Source of the DNA: an uncultured Pseudomonadota bacterium
GTDB lineage: Bacteria; Pseudomonadota; Gammaproteobacteria; Burkholderiales; SG8-39
Length of the DNA: 26,527 nt
Direction of reading: 5' to 3'
Assembly (NCBI GenBank): GCA_903909415.1
Contig: CAIVVS010000036.1
Location: 1-26,527 of the forward strand
Of this stretch, positions 9,333-17,281 are shown piece after piece (position 1 is the first letter of the stretch; the number at the start of each line of letters is the position of its first letter). Made by a program: the position numbers and the translations under genes. The notes below the pieces were generated by a model. That model ran no database searches. It saw only the letters and a list, made by a program, of their open reading frames with translations, and had not been told where the DNA came from.

Positions 9333-10691
9333 ATGACCGAGAACGCCCGCGCCGCTGACGGCGCCCCGCGCCAAACACTGGGCCTGAAGGACGCCACGGC
9401 CATCATCGTCGGCCTGATCGTGGGCGCCGGCATCTTCAAGACGCCGTCGCTGGTGGCCGGCTTCAGCGCCAGCGAGACCATGCTGGTGGTCTGGTGGGTG
9501 GTGGGCGGCCTCATCTCGGTGATAGGCGCGCTCTGCTACGCGGAACTCTCCACCGCCTACCCGTCGGCCGGCGGCGAGTACCACTTCATCGGCCGTGCCT
9601 TCGGGCGCTCGCTGGCGTTCCTCTACGCCTGGGCGCGCATGACGGTGATCGTCGCCGGATCGATCGCGGTGTTCGCTTTCCTGTTCGGCGACTACATCTC
9701 GCGGGTGGTCAACTTCGGCGAGCATTCGGCCGCCATCTGGGCCGGCCTGGTGGTGATCGTGCTGACCGCCGTCAACTACGCGGGAATCGATGCCGGCAAG
9801 GCCACCCAGGACATCTTCACGGTGCTGGAAGTGGGCGGGCTGGTGCTGATCGTCATCGCCGGCCTGGTGCTCGCGCCCGCGGTGGAGGCGGTTCCCGCAG
9901 TGGCGCAGGCAGCCGGCGCGGCAGTCGAGTCCAAGCCCTGGCATGCGGGCGCCGGGCTGGCGATGATCTTCGTGTTGTTCACCTATGGCGGCTGGAACGA
10001 CGCGGCCTACATCTCCGCCGAGGTGCGCGACCGCGAGCGCAACATGGCGCGCGCGATGTTCTATTCCATCGGGCTGGTGGCGGTGCTCTACGTGCTGGTG
10101 AACATGGCCTACATGCGCGGCCTGGGCTTCGAGGGCATGGCCAAGTCCGACGCGGTCGCCGCCGACCTGCTCAAGCGCGTCTGGGGCGACACGGGCGAAA
10201 AGCTGATCTCGGTGATGATCGCCATCGCCGCGATCACGTCGGTGAACGGATCGATGATCGTCGGGGCGCGCTCCAACTACGCGCTGGGCCGGGACTGGCC
10301 GATGCTGCGCTACCTGGGCCACTGGGATGACGCCAGCGGCTCGCCGCGCAACGCGATGCTGGTGCAGGGCGCGATCGCCCTGGTGCTGGTGGTGTTCGGC
10401 GCGATCCAGAAGACCGGCTTTTCGGGGCTGGTGGAGTACACCGCGCCGGTGTTCTGGGGCTTCTTCCTGCTGACCGGCGTGTCCCTGTTCGTGCTGCGGG
10501 TGCGCGATCCCGGCGCGGCGAGGCCGTTCCGCGTGCCGGGCTACCCGGTGCTGCCCGCGATCTTCGTCGCCGCCTGCGCCTACCTGCTGTGGTCCAGCCT
10601 GACCTACCACAAGGGCCATGCCCTGGTCGGCGTGGGCGTGCTGGCGGTGGGGGCGGTGGTGCTGGTGATCGGCCGGTTGCGCGCGAAGTAG
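9333..10691 (+). CDS. APC-family amino acid permease
   Basis: This 452-residue integral membrane transporter has about 12 hydrophobic segments. It belongs to the amino acid-polyamine-organocation superfamily, proton-coupled or exchange carriers in the inner membrane. The first helix has the diagnostic unwound substrate-site motif GLIVGAGIF (about residues 28-36). It is followed by CYAELSTAYPSAGGEYHFI, the conserved helix 2-3 region of the LAT-like and YfnA-like permeases. The ATG at 9333 is preceded by GAGGAA. It lies 51 bases after the spermidine-synthase-like gene and two bases before the methyltransferase start, consistent with an operon. Substrate is unknown; neutral amino acids or a polyamine are plausible by family only. 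Confidence 0.88.
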   Translation: MTENARAADGAPRQTLGLKDATAIIVGLIVGAGIFKTPSLVAGFSASETMLVVWWVVGGLISVIGALCYAELSTAYPSAGGEYHFIGRAFGRSLAFLYAWARMTVIVAGSIAVFAFLFGDYISRVVNFGEHSAAIWAGLVVIVLTAVNYAGIDAGKATQDIFTVLEVGGLVLIVIAGLVLAPAVEAVPAVAQAAGAAVESKPWHAGAGLAMIFVLFTYGGWNDAAYISAEVRDRERNMARAMFYSIGLVAVLYVLVNMAYMRGLGFEGMAKSDAVAADLLKRVWGDTGEKLISVMIAIAAITSVNGSMIVGARSNYALGRDWPMLRYLGHWDDASGSPRNAMLVQGAIALVLVVFGAIQKTGFSGLVEYTAPVFWGFFLLTGVSLFVLRVRDPGAARPFRVPGYPVLPAIFVAACAYLLWSSLTYHKGHALVGVGVLAVGAVVLVIGRLRAK

Positions 10692-10693
10692 GC

Positions 10694-11305
10694 GTGGCGC
10701 ACGCCGCCGGCACAACCGCTCCGCGGGCACCGGGTCGCCGTCGGTTGCTGGGCGCCGCCATGGCGCTGCCCCTGGCAGCGCTGGGCGGGTGCGGCGGGGC
10801 GGGCCTTGAGCCGACGGTGATGGTCGGCGGCGAGTCCGCCAACTTCATCCCGGAGGTGCCCTACGTGCGCACGCCGGACGACGTGGTTGCGGCCATGCTG
10901 GGCCTGGCCGCCGTGGGGCCCGGCGATTTCGTGGTGGAACTCGGGTGCGGCGACGGCCAGATCCTGATTGCGGCTGCGCAGCGCGGCGCGAGCGGACTCG
11001 GCGTGGACATCGACCCGCACCCGCTGCACCTCGCGCGGCACCGGGCCGCCGCGGCCGGCGTTGAGCAGCGCGTGCGCTTCGTGCGAGGCGACCTGTTCGA
11101 TACCGACCTGCGCAGGGCCACCGTGGTGATGCTGTACCTCTCCAACGACCTCAATGCGCGCCTGATCCCCAAGTTCCGGCGCGAACTTGCACCGGGCGCG
11201 CGCGTGGTGTCGCACAAGTTCCACATGGGCGACTGGCGGCCTGATGCGCGCCGTGACGTGGACGGCGTCCCGGTCTACCTCTGGCGCATGGGCGCGCGGG
11301 GCTGA
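10694..11305 (+). CDS. SAM-dependent methyltransferase with Tat/lipoprotein-type N-terminus
   Basis: The 203-residue protein is a class I methyltransferase. Motif I is VVELGCGDGQ, the acidic end of strand 2 is GVDIDP, and later strands read RVRFVRGDLFDTD and ATVVMLYLSNDLN. The predicted N-terminus reads RRRLLGAAMALPLAALGGC: twin arginines, a hydrophobic stretch and a lipobox-like LGGC with the lipid cysteine at about residue 33. This implies export or membrane anchoring, unusual for an enzyme needing cytoplasmic SAM. The related bacterial family (segments like LGCGDGR and ATVVTLYL) often carries signal-like N-termini. The start is inferred as GTG 10694, two bases after the permease stop. The methyl acceptor is unknown. 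Confidence 0.75.
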   Translation: MAHAAGTTAPRAPGRRRLLGAAMALPLAALGGCGGAGLEPTVMVGGESANFIPEVPYVRTPDDVVAAMLGLAAVGPGDFVVELGCGDGQILIAAAQRGASGLGVDIDPHPLHLARHRAAAAGVEQRVRFVRGDLFDTDLRRATVVMLYLSNDLNARLIPKFRRELAPGARVVSHKFHMGDWRPDARRDVDGVPVYLWRMGARG

Positions 11306-11368
11306 GTTTCCGGACCCCGGGTTGCCGGGCCCCGGGCTTCCGCCTCCGGTCCAGCCCCGGCGTGATCC

Positions 11369-14173
11369 TCAGTTCGACGCGGACGCGAGTCCGGCCGCCA
11401 GCTTCAGGGACAGCGGTTCCGCATTCGTGGCCGGCACGGTGGCCTCGATGGCCGAGGGCGTGACAACCGGCATGACGCCGGCCGTTGCGGCCGGGGCCGG
11501 CGCGGCGATGCGCGCATCCAGGTTCAGCCACTGCATCGCGGCGACGGAGAGCACCACGCCGGCAACCAGGGTGCTCGCCGTGCGCAGGGCGGCGCGGGTG
11601 GCGGCGTCCCGCGAGCGGCGGTTGGCGACACGGGTTGCGGTGTTCGCAAGCGCCACCTGTTCCGCGGCGATGCGCTCCAGGCGCCGCTCCGCGCAGGCGC
11701 TTTCTTCGGCTGCAAGCGTGGCGCGGCGGGTGCGCTCGATGCGCTCGCGCGTGGCGGCGAGCGCGGTTTCCTCGGCGGCGCGTGCGGCGGCGATGTCGTC
11801 GATCAGCGCGAGTTCTGCCTCGGCGCGCTCGCGGGCGCGGTCGGCCAGGGCCTGCTCGATTGCCGATCGGGTGTGCGCCCGCGCTTCGGCCTGTGCCTCG
11901 TATTCGAAGCGCTGGCGCAGCACGGCTTCCGCGGCTTCCTCGCCGGCGATTCGCGCCGTGGCTGCCTCGGTGGCCTTCTGGTGGGCCAGTTCGCGTTCGC
12001 GCGCGGCGGCGGCGAGCGCCCGCTCCGCATGCACCCGCTCGCGTGCGGCGGCGGCGCAATCGCGCTCCGCAGCGGCGCGGGCCGCCAGTTCACCTGCCTG
12101 CTGTTCCGCGGCGAGCAGGCGTTCCTGCTCGGCCGCGTTCAGTTCACCTGCTGCCCGCACGGCCTGTTGTTCCAGTTCCAGCGCCAGGGCCAGCGACTCG
12201 GCGGCCTGGCCGGCGAGCAGCGCCTTGCGGTTCGCGGAGTCCGCCAGCGCGGCTTCCAGCGCGACACAGCGCACGGCAGCCTGCTTCGCGGCTTGTTCGC
12301 TGGCGCGGCGCGCCTGCGCGGCGGCGTGCGCCGCTTCGGCGGCCTGCTCGCGCTCGAACGCCGCGTCGCTGGCGGCACGCGCTGCTTCCGTCGCCTGCAG
12401 TTCCGATTGCAGCGCCAGTTCGGCGATGCGGTGGGCGCGGGCTTCCTCGTTGTGCCGTTGCATCGCTGCCTGCTCGGCGTCGCGCTCGGCCAGCACCCGC
12501 GCATGCGCGATGTCGGCGGCTTCCTGTTCGGCGATTGCGCGCTGCGCGGCGGCGCGCGCCGCCTCGGCCTGCTCGCGCGCGGCTGCCTCGGCTGCCTGCG
12601 CGGCACTGGCATCGGCGTGTATCCGGATCCCGGATTGGGCCATCGCTTCCCGCTCGGCGGCAGCGCGCGACTGCGCTGCGGCGGCGGCCTCGGCATCGCG
12701 CTGGGCACGCAGGACTTCGGCGCGGGCCAGTTCCTGCTCCCCGGAGGCGCGTGCGGCGGCGGCATGGCGGGCGGCCTGCTCGGCGTCCAGCCTCTGCTGC
12801 GCCATCGTCGCGGCGGCGGCCTCGGCCAGCGCACGCTCGGCTGCGACCTGCGCGGCTGCGCGATCGGCTTGTTCGCGTGCCCGCGCATTCGCGGCGGCTT
12901 CCGCTTCGGCCTGCTCGCGCGCTGCGGCCTTGGCAAGCGCGTCGCGCTCGGCGGCGATGCGCCACTGCGCGGCGGCGGCGGCCTCGGACTCGGTGGCTTC
13001 ACGCGCCCGTGCTTCGGCTGCGGCGCGTTGCTCGGCCTCGTGGCGCAGTCGTATGGATTGCGTGGCGAGTTCCTCGGCGCGGGCGCGCTCGCGGGCCGTT
13101 TCGGCGGCCGTGTTCTCCGCTTCGGCGCGGCGCTCGGCCGCGTCCATGGCTTCGCGCTCGGCGGCGTAGCGTGCCTCGATATCGGCCAGTTCCTTGTGCT
13201 CGGCCTGCAGGCGGCGCGAGGCGGCGTCGGCGGCGAGTTCCGTGGTGTCGGCGCGCTCGCGCGCGATGCGCTCCAGGTCGGCTTCCAGCGCGAGGCGGCG
13301 CTCCGCGGCCGCATGGGCGCGGTGTTCCATCTCGGCGCGGGCACGGGCGCGCGCTGCGGCGGTTTCCTCGGCGCGGATCTTGTGTTCCAGGGTCTGGGCC
13401 AGGTCCTGTTCGGCTTCAATGCGGCCGGACACCAGGGACTGCAGGTGGCGGTCGCCTTCACGCAGGGCGTCGGCGTCGCGCGCGGCGACGGCCTCGGTGT
13501 CCAGTCGCTCGGTGGCGCTGCGCGCCGCGAGGTCTTCGGCCTGGGCGCGGGCACGTGCCGCCAGGATGGCGCGCTGTTCGGCTTCGATGCGCGCGCGGGC
13601 GCGGCCTTCGGCGGCGGCCTGCTCGCGGCTGCGCGCGCCTTCCAGCGTGTGCAGTTCGGCCAGCAGGCCGCGCAACTGCTCGGCACCGGCCTTGCTGCGC
13701 GCGGCGAGTTCGAGTTCGGTTCGGGCGCGCTCCTCGGCGATCCGGTGCGCTTCGTGTTCGGCGCGCAGGCGCTCTTCCGCCTGCTCGGCGGCGCTGGCTT
13801 CGGCCTGCAGGCGGACACGGACTTCGTCCAGGCGTTGCTGCTCGGCCTGCTTGCGCGCCTGGGCGGTTGCCAGCAGCGTGCTTTCCTGCTGGAGGCGCTC
13901 GCGCGCCAGCGCTTCGGCTTCGCGTTCGGCACGCGCGCGGGCTTCGGCGGCGCGGCTGGATTCATGTTCGGTGCGGGCGCGGGCCTCGGCCATTTCGCGG
14001 GCGCTGGTTTCCATCGCCAGCCGGGCTTCCGCGGTCAGTTCGGCGCGGGTTTCGGCTTCGACCCGGGCCATGGCCTGCTTGAGGGCGGCCAGTTGGACCG
14101 GTTGGGGGTCGCCGGAGGCTTCCTGCAGGCTGGCGTCATACGCGAGGGTCAGGGCGTTGCTGGCGGGGTTCAT
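11369..14173 (-). CDS. Giant 14-residue-repeat coiled-coil protein with C-terminal membrane anchor
   Basis: A 934-residue protein rich in Ala, Glu and Arg; I recognise no named family. After 36 ordinary residues, residues 37-866 divide into 59 consecutive units. All are 14 residues except unit 10, which is 18 (163-180). Position 1 is Arg in 45 units and Lys in one; position 5 is Glu in 40 and Asp in four; Ala dominates positions 4, 8 and 11. Units 40-46 (587-684) lack the basic residue. A single hydrophobic helix (about 868-887, STLVAGVVLSVAAMQWLNL) follows basic residues, so the coil should be cytoplasmic and the last 48 Ala/Pro/Thr-rich residues periplasmic. ATG 14173 has GGAGA seven bases upstream and beats GTG 14209, which lies almost on the predicted transcript start. 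A structural or tethering role is inference. Confidence 0.85.
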   Translation of the reverse strand: MNPASNALTLAYDASLQEASGDPQPVQLAALKQAMARVEAETRAELTAEARLAMETSAREMAEARARTEHESSRAAEARARAEREAEALARERLQQESTLLATAQARKQAEQQRLDEVRVRLQAEASAAEQAEERLRAEHEAHRIAEERARTELELAARSKAGAEQLRGLLAELHTLEGARSREQAAAEGRARARIEAEQRAILAARARAQAEDLAARSATERLDTEAVAARDADALREGDRHLQSLVSGRIEAEQDLAQTLEHKIRAEETAAARARARAEMEHRAHAAAERRLALEADLERIARERADTTELAADAASRRLQAEHKELADIEARYAAEREAMDAAERRAEAENTAAETARERARAEELATQSIRLRHEAEQRAAAEARAREATESEAAAAAQWRIAAERDALAKAAAREQAEAEAAANARAREQADRAAAQVAAERALAEAAAATMAQQRLDAEQAARHAAAARASGEQELARAEVLRAQRDAEAAAAAQSRAAAEREAMAQSGIRIHADASAAQAAEAAAREQAEAARAAAQRAIAEQEAADIAHARVLAERDAEQAAMQRHNEEARAHRIAELALQSELQATEAARAASDAAFEREQAAEAAHAAAQARRASEQAAKQAAVRCVALEAALADSANRKALLAGQAAESLALALELEQQAVRAAGELNAAEQERLLAAEQQAGELAARAAAERDCAAAARERVHAERALAAAARERELAHQKATEAATARIAGEEAAEAVLRQRFEYEAQAEARAHTRSAIEQALADRARERAEAELALIDDIAAARAAEETALAATRERIERTRRATLAAEESACAERRLERIAAEQVALANTATRVANRRSRDAATRAALRTASTLVAGVVLSVAAMQWLNLDARIAAPAPAATAGVMPVVTPSAIEATVPATNAEPLSLKLAAGLASASN
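11576..14065 (-). repeat. 42-bp-period coding repeat (59 imperfect units)
   Basis: DNA encoding residues 37-866 of the coiled-coil protein. The encoded 14-residue period (consensus R-x-x-A-E-x-x-A-x-x-A-A-x-x) stays in phase throughout except for one 4-residue insertion at 13634-13687. Adjacent units are not near-identical in DNA, so this is not a recently expanded minisatellite. The 36 + 830 + 68 residue count matches the full protein length, which checks the division. Confidence 0.85.
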
Positions 14174-14211
14174 TGCGCTCTCCGGTACGGTGTTGGGCTT
14201 TCCCGACACGA

Positions 14212-14217
14212 ATTATC
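14212..14217 (-). promoter_or_regulatory. Putative -10 box of the coiled-coil gene
   Basis: GATAAT on the minus strand, 38 bases upstream of the ATG at 14173, predicts a leader of about 32 bases. That fits the SD-preceded ATG and argues against the GTG at 14209. The expected -35 region is only a weak match (TTTAGT) and overlaps one copy of the direct repeat at 14236-14264. Confidence 0.4.
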
Positions 14218-14235
14218 GGCAGCGCCCGCCAGGAC

Positions 14236-14264
14236 TAAACCGGGAGGAGAGGGGGTAAACCGGG
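14236..14264. repeat. Direct repeat TAAACCGGG, two copies 20 bp apart
   Basis: TAAACCGGG occurs at 14236-14244 and 14256-14264, a spacing of two helical turns. The copies lie at about -31 and -51 relative to the predicted transcript start of the coiled-coil gene. That is a suitable place for a regulator that binds two sites on the same DNA face. The second copy also forms part of a hairpin at 14259-14280. Confidence 0.45.
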
Positions 14265-14280
14265 CCAGTTTTCGGCCGGT
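14259..14280 (-). terminator. Possible terminator hairpin after the FAD oxidoreductase gene
   Basis: On the minus strand ACCGGCC, loop GAAAACT, then GGCCCGGT forms a 7-bp stem with one bulged C. TTT follows. It lies about 54 bases after the oxidoreductase stop and before the coiled-coil promoter. The U-tract is short, so termination would be weak. Confidence 0.35.
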
Positions 14281-14333
14281 GTGCGGCCCGGTGCCACGCA
14301 GGGTGTTCCGGGGCGGGGGAGGGGCGAAACCGG

Positions 14334-15935
14334 CTATTTCAGCCGGCCGCGGCGCCGGTCGGCGAGGATCTCCCGGGCGGCGTTGTGCCCCGGGGCGCCG
14401 GTCACGCCCCCGCCGGGGTGGGTTCCGGAGCCGCACAGGTACAGGCCGGCCAGCGGCCCGCGGTAGGCGGCGTGGCCCACCAGCGGCCGCGCGCTGTAGA
14501 CCTGGTCCAGGCCGAGCGCGCCATGGAAGATGTCCCCGCCCACCAGGCCGAAATCCCGCTCCAGGTCCAGCGGGGTGAGCACCCGCTTGCCCAGGATGCT
14601 GGCGCGGAAGTTGGGGCAGTGCTCGTCCACCGTGGCGATGACCTCGTCGGCCGCCTGCTCGCGCACGGCATCCCAGTCGCGCCCGTCGGGCAGTTCCGGG
14701 TTGAAGTGCTGGCAGAACAGGCTGGCGACGTGCGCACCCGGCGGGGCGAGCGAGTCGTCCACCGTTGAGGGGATCAGGATCTCCACGATGGGCCGCGCCG
14801 ACCAGCCCCGCGCGCGCGCATCGCCGTGCGCCCGGTCCATGTAGGCGAGCGAAGGCGCGAACACGATGCCCGAGGCATGGTGCGGCTGCTGGTGGCTGCC
14901 GGGCAGGCAGCGGAAGTCCGGCAGGGCCGACAACGCCACGTTCATGCGCAGCGTCCCGGAACCGCAGCGGTAGCGCTGCATGCGCTCGACGAACTCCCCG
15001 GGCAGGTCGGCGGCATCCATCATCGACAGGTAGAGCAGCTTCGGATTGACGTTGGCGACCACGGCGCGTGCGCTGACTTCCTCGCCCGAGGCCAGCACCA
15101 CCCCGGTGGCGCGCCCGTTGGACGCGAGCACGCGGGCGACCGCGGCATCGGTGCTGATCTCCACGCCGCGCGCGCGCGCCTCCGTCGCCATCGCCTGCGT
15201 GATCGCACCCATGCCGCCGATGGCATGGCCCCAGGTGCCCGGCTTGCCGTTCACCTCGCCGAACACGTGGTGCAACAGCACGTAGGCCGAGCCCGGCGTG
15301 TACGGGCTGGCAAAGTTGCCGACCACCGCGTCGAAGCCGAACACCGCCTTGATCGGTTCGGACTCGAACCACCAGTCGAGCAGCTCGCCGGCGGATTTCG
15401 TAAATAAATCAGCCACTTCCTGCATTTCAGGCGCAGAAAGCCGCAGCATCCTGCGCGCCAGCGGCAACGCATCCAGCAGGCTGCCCAGGCCGCCGCCGGC
15501 GTTGGGCGGGGTCCTGAGCAGAAGGGTTCGCAATACCGCGGCCACGCGCTCGACCATGTCGTAATACGCGGGCAGGCGCTCGGCATCGCGGCGCGAGAAC
15601 TTCGCGACTTCGGCCTGGGTCGCCGCCAGCCCGCCGCCGGCCTTGAGGTAGCGCCCGTCGGGCAGCGGCAGGAAGTTCGAGAACGGCCGCTCCACGATGC
15701 GCAGTCCGTGGCGCACGAGGTTCAGGTCGGCGATGACCTTCGGCTGCAGCAGGCTCACCGTATAGGACGCGGTGGAATTGCGGAAGCCCGGATGGAACTC
15801 CTCGGTGACCGCGGCGCCGCCGACGATGTGGCGGCGCTCCAGCACGCGCACCGACATGCCCGCCGCGGCGAGGTAGCAGGCGCAGACCAGCCCGTTGTGC
15901 CCGCCGCCGATGATGAGCGCGTCATAGGTCTTCAT
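14334..15935 (-). CDS. PYROXD2/phytoene desaturase-like FAD-dependent oxidoreductase
   Basis: The 533-residue flavoprotein has an N-terminal dinucleotide fold starting at residue 5, DALIIGGGHNGLVCACYLAAAG, ending in the acidic VLERR that binds the FAD ribose. GGHNGL and GGAAVTEEFHPGF are characteristic of the PYROXD2 branch of the phytoene-desaturase/amine-oxidase superfamily. The C-terminal FAD motif is LYLCGSGTHPGGGVTGAPGHNAA, near the end. Length is typical of the family. Despite the superfamily name there are no carotenoid genes nearby, so carotenoid synthesis is unlikely. The ATG at 15935 is clear. It is divergent from an MFS transporter, which may carry its substrate or product. Substrate unknown. 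Confidence 0.88.
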   Translation of the reverse strand: MKTYDALIIGGGHNGLVCACYLAAAGMSVRVLERRHIVGGAAVTEEFHPGFRNSTASYTVSLLQPKVIADLNLVRHGLRIVERPFSNFLPLPDGRYLKAGGGLAATQAEVAKFSRRDAERLPAYYDMVERVAAVLRTLLLRTPPNAGGGLGSLLDALPLARRMLRLSAPEMQEVADLFTKSAGELLDWWFESEPIKAVFGFDAVVGNFASPYTPGSAYVLLHHVFGEVNGKPGTWGHAIGGMGAITQAMATEARARGVEISTDAAVARVLASNGRATGVVLASGEEVSARAVVANVNPKLLYLSMMDAADLPGEFVERMQRYRCGSGTLRMNVALSALPDFRCLPGSHQQPHHASGIVFAPSLAYMDRAHGDARARGWSARPIVEILIPSTVDDSLAPPGAHVASLFCQHFNPELPDGRDWDAVREQAADEVIATVDEHCPNFRASILGKRVLTPLDLERDFGLVGGDIFHGALGLDQVYSARPLVGHAAYRGPLAGLYLCGSGTHPGGGVTGAPGHNAAREILADRRRGRLK

Positions 15936-15972
15936 GCGCGAAGCTTAGCAGCGCGGGCCGCGCGCTCCGCGG

Positions 15973-15981
15973 TGCGATAAT
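15973..15981 (+). promoter_or_regulatory. Putative extended -10 promoter of the MFS gene
   Basis: TGCGATAAT differs at one base from the extended -10 consensus TGnTATAAT. It lies in the 98-base gap between divergent genes. It predicts a start near 15988 and a leader of about 46 bases before the ATG at 16034. No -35 box is evident, as is common for extended -10 promoters. Confidence 0.45.
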
Positions 15982-16033
15982 CCTCCGCTCCCACCTGGCC
16001 GCTTCCGCCGGGCTGCTTCAACCAAGGCGTCCC

Positions 16034-17260
16034 ATGTCCAAGTCCTGGCGTACCCCTGCGGTCATCATCACCTGCGGCGCGCTCATCCTGCTGGTGGTCA
16101 ACGGGCTGCGCTCCAACTCGGGACTCTGGCTGCAGCCCATGACCATGGCCAACGGCTGGTCGCGCGAGACGTTCTCGCTGGCCATCGCGATGCAGAACAT
16201 CCTTTGGGGCCTGGGCGGGCCGCTGTTCGGTGCGATCGCGGACAAGTATGGCGCGGGTCGTTCCCTGGTCGCCGGGTCGCTCCTGCTCGCCGCCGGCTTC
16301 TACGGCATGTCCCAGGCCACCACCAGCGCCGAGCTGTTCGGCAGCGCCGGCGCGCTGGTGGGTTTCGGCATCAGCGGCTGCGCGTACGGCATCGTGCTGT
16401 CGGTGTTCGCGCGGCATGTGCGTCCCGAGCAGCGCAGCCTGGTGATGGGCATAGGCACCGCGGCCGGCTCCATGGGCCAGTTCGTGATGCTGCCGGTGGG
16501 CCAGGCCTGGATCAGCAACTTCGGCTGGCAGCAGGCGCTGGTGTTCCAGGGCCTGCTCGCCCTGCTGATCATCCCGCTCGCCAGCGCGCTGTCGGGGCGC
16601 AACACCCACGCGGCGCCGGCGGGGCAGGCCGAACAGTCGGTGGGCGGGGCGCTGTCCGACGCCGGGCGCGACATGAGCTTCCACCTGCTGTTCTGGGGCT
16701 ATTTCACCTGCGGCTTCCAGGTGGTGTTCATCGGCCTGCACCTGCCGTCCTACGTGGTGGACCAGGGCCTGTCGCCGACGCTGGGCGCCTCTGCGATCGC
16801 GGTGGTCGGCCTGTTCAACATCATCGGCTCGTTCACCTCGGGCTGGCTCGGCGGTCGCTATTCCAAGAAATACCTGCTCTCGGGCCTGTACCTGGCGCGC
16901 TCTCTGGTGATCGCGGCCTTCGTGTTCATGCCGCTGTCCACCTTCTCGGTCTACCTGTTCGCCGGCGCGATGGGCCTGCTGTGGCTGTCCACCGTCCCGC
17001 TGACCCAGGGCCTGGTCGCGCAGATCTACGGCCTGCGCTACATGGGCACGCTCTCGGGCGTGGTGTTCTTCGGCCACCAGATCGGCTCCTTCCTCGGCGC
17101 CTGGCTGGGCGGAAAGATCTACGATGCGACCGGTTCCTACCAGATCGCCTGGTGGCTGATGATCGCGTCAGGCTTCTATGCGGCGCTCATGCACCTGCCG
17201 ATACGCGAGCGGCCGCTGGCGGAACGACGCGCGCCCAAGCCGGGTCCTGCCGTAGCCTAG
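16034..17260 (+). CDS. MFS transporter, monocarboxylate/oxalate-formate-type
   Basis: This 408-residue membrane protein has about 12 transmembrane helices in two halves joined by a hydrophilic loop (about residues 190-215, rich in Ala, Gly and Gln). Helix 1 is followed by GLRSNSGLWLQPMTMANGWSRETFSLAIA, which resembles the N-terminus of OFA/MCT-like carriers for small carboxylates. The MFS loop 2-3 motif is GAIADKYGAGRSLV, and a related GWLGGRYSKKYLL marks the second half. The start is preceded by AAGG. It is divergent from the PYROXD2-like oxidoreductase and convergent with the cupin gene. A carboxylate substrate is likely by similarity only. Confidence 0.85.
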   Translation: MSKSWRTPAVIITCGALILLVVNGLRSNSGLWLQPMTMANGWSRETFSLAIAMQNILWGLGGPLFGAIADKYGAGRSLVAGSLLLAAGFYGMSQATTSAELFGSAGALVGFGISGCAYGIVLSVFARHVRPEQRSLVMGIGTAAGSMGQFVMLPVGQAWISNFGWQQALVFQGLLALLIIPLASALSGRNTHAAPAGQAEQSVGGALSDAGRDMSFHLLFWGYFTCGFQVVFIGLHLPSYVVDQGLSPTLGASAIAVVGLFNIIGSFTSGWLGGRYSKKYLLSGLYLARSLVIAAFVFMPLSTFSVYLFAGAMGLLWLSTVPLTQGLVAQIYGLRYMGTLSGVVFFGHQIGSFLGAWLGGKIYDATGSYQIAWWLMIASGFYAALMHLPIRERPLAERRAPKPGPAVA

Positions 17261-17275
17261 GCCCGGCGCCGGGCC
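17260..17275. terminator. 16-bp perfect palindrome between convergent genes
   Basis: GGCCCGGCGCCGGGCC begins at the last base of the MFS gene and ends six bases before the cupin stop. As RNA it would form a 6-bp GC stem with a GCGC loop on either strand. It is well placed to end transcription in both directions. There is no U-tract, so Rho help or another role is possible. A smaller palindrome, AGCCGCGGCT, follows at 17284. Confidence 0.4.
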
Positions 17276-17281
17276 GTGCCG

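Noticed and set aside
11311..11335. GC-rich inverted repeats (CCCGG-GTTG-CCGGG) between the convergent methyltransferase and coiled-coil genes
   Set aside because: The stem is only five base pairs and no U-tract follows on either strand. In sequence this GC-rich, such repeats arise by chance.
11187..14578. Very long open frames on the plus strand (660, 865 and 901 codons) opposite the coiled-coil gene
   Set aside because: They are by-products of the GC-rich Ala/Glu/Arg codons of the real minus-strand gene. Their translations are low-complexity Arg/Ala/Gly-rich without domains, and only the minus frame has a ribosome site, a promoter-like box, a 14-residue period and a membrane helix.
14334..15935. 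Phytoene desaturase of carotenoid synthesis
   Set aside because: The sequence fits the PYROXD2 branch, and no crtB, crtE or other carotenoid gene is nearby.
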